NCBI GenBank assembly: GCA_045648985.1
Contig: JAZROZ010000025.1
Span: 6,654 to 70,653, forward strand
Length of the DNA stretch: 64,000 nucleotides
Source of the DNA: SIG437 sp045648985
GTDB lineage: Bacteria; Bacillota; Clostridia; UBA1381; UBA9506
Direction: 5' to 3'
The position numbers and the translations under genes were made by a program. Numbering within the stretch: position 1 is the first letter of the stretch; every line of letters starts with the position of its first letter. Shown piece after piece: positions 61,149-64,000 of this stretch. The notes below the pieces were generated by a model that saw only the letters and a list, made by a program, of their open reading frames with translations, was not told where the DNA came from and ran no database searches.

Positions 61149-62257
61149 TTTGTTTCCTCCTTACCTGTTTTGTTTCGTTTTATTTGATAATTAATAAAGA
61201 ATTCTGAGCCGATTATAAAGAATATTATAATTCCCGTTATAATATCCGAAAAAGACGCATTAAGTCTATATACTTCTGAAATCTTTGATGCTCCTTTTTC
61301 AAGGAATACAATTAAAAGTGATGTCAGCACCATAAATATCGGATTAAATTTAGCAAGCCACGATACCATTATCGCTGTAAAACCTCTGCCACCTGCTGTA
61401 TCACTGTTTAGTGAATGGTCTGTTCCTGCAACAAGTAAAAGTCCTGCAAGGCCACAAAGAGCACCCGAAATTGCCATGGTTCTGAGTACTACTTTTTTTA
61501 CATTAATTCCAATATATTTTGCAGTTTTTTCACTTTCACCAACAACTGAAATTTCATATCCCTGTTTGCTGTACTTAAGATAAATATACATTAGAACAGT
61601 AATTAACACAACAACTAAAATATTAAATAAATATTTTTGTCCGAAAATTACAGGAAGTTGCCCAAACTCCAAAGTTCTGGGTGTTCCAGAGCCTTTGGGC
61701 ACTGACCATTCAAGTGTAAAATATGCAACAATCTGAATGGAAATATAATTCATCATAAGGGTAAAAAGTGTTTCGTTTGAATTAAAACAAGTCTTAAAAA
61801 TTGCAGGAACAAGCGCCCAGATGCTACCGGCTAAGACACTTGCAACTAACATAACGAGTATTAAAACAGGAGTTGCAAGCTTTTCACCTAAGAAAATCAT
61901 ACAAGTTGCAGCTGCTAAGCCACCAATTAAAACCTGACCTTCAGCACCAATATTCCAGAATTTCATCTTAAAGGCAGGTGTCACTGCTAAAGAAATACAT
62001 AAAAGTATTGCCGTATTCTGAAACAAGTTCCAAACAAGTCTTGTTGTTCCAACAGCACCCTGAATCATCGTGATATACATTTTAACAGGATTTATCTTAG
62101 TCAGGGCAACAGTGATTACTCCGCATACAACAAGTGCACAAAGAACGGAAGCAATTCGAATAATCCATGCTTTCCACCATACAATATCATTTCTTTTAGA
62201 AATATGAAATGGTGAATTGTAAAGAGCAGTTAAAAGTCCATTATCAATTTTTTTCAT
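61145..62257 (-). CDS. BMP-type ABC transporter permease (NupP-like)
   Basis: A 370-aa partner permease with an extra N-terminal helix. Conserved segments are FWNIGAEGQVLIGGLAA and QGYEISVVGESEKTAKYIGINVKK, the coupling loop. It overlaps the ATPase gene by 14 bp and the next permease by 4 bp, so all three components are translated together. Confidence 0.9.
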   Translation of the reverse strand: MKKIDNGLLTALYNSPFHISKRNDIVWWKAWIIRIASVLCALVVCGVITVALTKINPVKMYITMIQGAVGTTRLVWNLFQNTAILLCISLAVTPAFKMKFWNIGAEGQVLIGGLAAATCMIFLGEKLATPVLILVMLVASVLAGSIWALVPAIFKTCFNSNETLFTLMMNYISIQIVAYFTLEWSVPKGSGTPRTLEFGQLPVIFGQKYLFNILVVVLITVLMYIYLKYSKQGYEISVVGESEKTAKYIGINVKKVVLRTMAISGALCGLAGLLLVAGTDHSLNSDTAGGRGFTAIMVSWLAKFNPIFMVLTSLLIVFLEKGASKISEVYRLNASFSDIITGIIIFFIIGSEFFINYQIKRNKTGKEETK

Positions 62258-63806
62258 CTGTAACTACTCCTTCCTGTTTCTTTTCATCAGAATACTTGGT
62301 CATCAAAAGTCCAATTTCTTCTTTTGTTGCCTTTCTTCCATCAACAATATCAGCAATCTTACCGCCACCGATTACTAATATTCTATCGCAAAGCTCTAAT
62401 AAAACGTCTAAGTCTTCACCAACGAAAATAACTGCTACACCGTTTTTCTTTTGCTCATTCAGAAGATTATATATTGTGTATGATGAGTTTATATCAAGAC
62501 CTCTTACAGGATAAGCTGCCATTAAAACAGTTGGTGATGATGCAATTTCTCTTCCAACAAGAATTTTCTGCACGTTACCGCCTGAGAGCTTTCTTACAGG
62601 TGTATTAACAGACGGTGTTACAACCTCTAACCTTTCTATAACTTCTTCAGCAAGAGATTTAGGAGCTTTTTTCTGCAGGAAAAATGATTTTCCTTTTTTA
62701 TAGCTCCTGAGCATCATATTATCAACAATATCCATATTACCAACAAGTCCCATTCCCAGTCTGTCTTCAGGAACGAAAGCAAGTCTTACTCCCATTTGTC
62801 TGATTTGGAGAGGTGTTTTATCTTTAAGATTTTCAGTCTCACCTGTTTTTGGATTGTTATATAAAATATTACCTTCGGTAAGGTGCTGGAGTCCTGCTAT
62901 CGCCTCTAAAAGTTCTCGTTGACCGCTTCCTGCGATGCCCGCAATACCAAGGATTTCACCTGAACGCGCGGCAAAAGATATATCATCAAGTATTTTTATG
63001 CCATCTCTGTTCATACAGCTTATTTTATCAATAATCAGCCTGTCTTCACAATTTTGTGGCTCACTTCTTTCGATATTCAAAGAAATCTTCTTGCCAACCA
63101 TCATTTCAGTTAACTCTTCTTCAGATGTTTCTGCAGTTTTAACTGTGCCGATATATTCACCTTTACGCAGTACTGCAACATTATCAGAAAGAGAAAGAAC
63201 TTCATGCAGCTTATGGGTTATGATTATAATGGCTTTTCCTGATTCTCTCATATTCCTGAGCACCGCAAAAAGCTTAACTGTTTCCTGCGGAGTTAAAACT
63301 GCCGTAGGCTCGTCTAAAATAAGGATATCCGCACCTCTGAACAAAACTTTAATGATTTCTACTGTCTGTTTTTCTGAAACCGACATTTCATATATTTTCT
63401 TATTTGGGTCAAGTTCAAAGCCATAGAGTGCAGTAATCTCTTTTATCTTTTCAATATATTTAGGCATATCAAAGTCTTTTTCATCTTCTAAGCCTAACAC
63501 AATATTTTCAGCAGCAGAAAAAACATCAACAAGCTTAAAATGCTGATGTATCATACCTATTTTATAGTTAAAAGCGTCTTTTGGTGTGGCAATTTCTACT
63601 TCTTTGCCATCTATGAATATCTGTCCACTATCCTGATAATAAATGCCTGAAACAATATTCATAAGCGTTGTTTTTCCGCTTCCGTTTTCACCTAAGATAG
63701 AAAGAATTTCACCTTTCCTCACCTGAAGTGAAACATTTTTATTGGCAACAACTTCACCAAAGGTTTTTGTTACATTTTTAAGTTCAAGAGCAATTTTCTG
63801 TTCCAT
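62244..63806 (-). CDS. BMP-type ABC transporter ATP-binding protein (NupO-like, two ABC domains)
   Basis: A 520-aa tandem ATPase. The first domain has Walker A GENGSGKTTLMN, signature VSEKQTVEIIK and Walker B ILILDEPTAVL. The second domain has the degenerate Walker A GIAGSGQRELLEAIAG and signature LSGGNVQKILVGRE, as is usual in RbsA/NupO-type proteins. ATG 63806 is preferred, with GGAG upstream; 50 extra codons to 63962 run through the hairpin and the end of the binding-protein gene. Confidence 0.92.
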   Translation of the reverse strand: MEQKIALELKNVTKTFGEVVANKNVSLQVRKGEILSILGENGSGKTTLMNIVSGIYYQDSGQIFIDGKEVEIATPKDAFNYKIGMIHQHFKLVDVFSAAENIVLGLEDEKDFDMPKYIEKIKEITALYGFELDPNKKIYEMSVSEKQTVEIIKVLFRGADILILDEPTAVLTPQETVKLFAVLRNMRESGKAIIIITHKLHEVLSLSDNVAVLRKGEYIGTVKTAETSEEELTEMMVGKKISLNIERSEPQNCEDRLIIDKISCMNRDGIKILDDISFAARSGEILGIAGIAGSGQRELLEAIAGLQHLTEGNILYNNPKTGETENLKDKTPLQIRQMGVRLAFVPEDRLGMGLVGNMDIVDNMMLRSYKKGKSFFLQKKAPKSLAEEVIERLEVVTPSVNTPVRKLSGGNVQKILVGREIASSPTVLMAAYPVRGLDINSSYTIYNLLNEQKKNGVAVIFVGEDLDVLLELCDRILVIGGGKIADIVDGRKATKEEIGLLMTKYSDEKKQEGVVTDEKN

Positions 63807-63886
63807 ATAACAACTCCATAAAATTTTTTCTTTTGTGCTTATATAAACAATCACTATCAGATTATTTATATAAATACAAAACTTAA

Positions 63887-63915
63887 TATAGGGCGGAGAA
63901 ATTCCCCGCCCTATA
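63887..63915 (-). terminator. Hairpin between the binding protein and ATPase genes
   Basis: A GC-rich 13- to 14-bp stem (63887-63900 with 63902-63915; one G-U pair on the minus strand) lies 13 bp after the binding-protein stop. There is no T run, so it more likely slows decay of the upstream message or gives partial termination, letting binding protein exceed the membrane parts. Confidence 0.55.
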
Positions 63916-63927
63916 CATAAACAAAAA

Positions 63928-64000
63928 TTAGAACATACTGTTAAGTAATGTGATACCATCAATCTGGATATCGAAGTAAGGAGCTGAACGATATTCAGAT
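63928..64000 (-). CDS. BMP family ABC substrate-binding lipoprotein, C-terminal end only
   Basis: The last 24 codons of an open frame enter from the right edge and end ...EYRSAPYFDIQIDGITLLNSMF before TAA at 63928-63930. The position directly before the ATPase and permeases is that of the BmpA/NupN binding protein. The fragment is too short for a domain call; the identity is by context. Confidence 0.7.
   Translation of the reverse strand, partial: SEYRSAPYFDIQIDGITLLNSMF

Noticed and set aside
63807..63962. Longer N terminus for the ABC ATPase
   Set aside because: It would overlap the hairpin and the binding-protein end, and the added residues do not match ABC proteins; ATG 63806 has a good ribosome site.
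1..64000. CRISPR arrays, insertion sequences, prophage, tRNA or rRNA genes
   Set aside because: No repeat-spacer series, transposase or phage structural gene, and no tRNA-like TTCGANTC arms or rRNA segments were seen.

Overview
The window is a 64 kb piece of a low-GC chromosome from an endospore-forming member of the Clostridia. Four things point there: the spoIIAA-spoIIAB-sigF operon behind a SigH-type promoter, a cotJABC spore-coat operon, a spoVAC gene, and an anaerobic ferredoxin-linked 2-oxoacid oxidoreductase. Coding density is high and the gene set is mostly housekeeping. I see no rRNA, tRNA, CRISPR array, insertion sequence or prophage, and no gene-free stretch over 300 bp.

Layout. 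1-3000 (minus): priA (cut by the window edge), coaBC, recX. 3000-5800 (minus): a P-loop ATPase, a 2[4Fe-4S] ferredoxin and the alpha and beta subunits of a 2-oxoacid:ferredoxin oxidoreductase, closed by a terminator with no gamma subunit. 5.9-7.0 kb (minus): cotJA-cotJB-cotJC. 7.1-17.1 kb (minus): a TIM-barrel protein, prmA, thrC, pgi, an aminotransferase, an M19 dipeptidase, yraN, rnhB, rbgA, lepB and rplS; a cloverleaf-like RNA fold lies between rplS and lepB. 17.1-20 kb (minus): Wzz-type adaptor, BY-kinase, PHP phosphatase and VanZ, an exopolysaccharide control module without biosynthetic genes. 20.2-28.8 kb (plus): potABCD, a frameshifted dus gene, mscL, cca and an EF-G paralogue. 28.9-33.6 kb (minus): glycosidase-like protein, TraX-like membrane protein, SLC13-type permease, two half-size TauE/SafE proteins. 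33.8-36.5 kb (plus): PucR/CdaR-type regulator, ftsE, ftsX. 36.5-38.6 kb (minus): spoIIA operon and yjbQ. 38.7-41.5 kb (plus): purE, hisC, a CmpB-like membrane protein, an XRE regulator. 41.5-46.2 kb (minus): trmD, rimM, clpX, clpP, tig. 46.4-47 kb (plus): a small membrane peptide and spoVAC. 47-60 kb (minus): smc, radical SAM gene, rnc, acpP, plsX, uvrC, an HPr gene, glyQS, queG, ireB, rho. 60.1-64 kb (minus): a BMP-family nucleoside-type ABC importer, with its binding protein cut by the right edge.

The main functional blocks are translation and RNA quality (rplS, rimM, trmD, prmA, dus, cca, glyQS, queG, rbgA, rnc, rho), protein quality control (tig-clpP-clpX), lipid and chromosome genes (plsX-acpP-rnc-smc), sporulation, and small-molecule import (polyamine and nucleoside ABC systems). 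Convergent units are separated by strong hairpin terminators, and many units have clear SigA-type promoters with 17-bp spacers.

Points most worth a second look are the RNA fold at 16541-16632, the dus frameshift on an A7 run, the oxidoreductase operon without gamma but with a P-loop ATPase, the twin palindromes over the plsX promoter, and the small peptide ahead of spoVAC that seems to start at a non-standard codon. Nothing amounts to an obviously new defence or mobile system.
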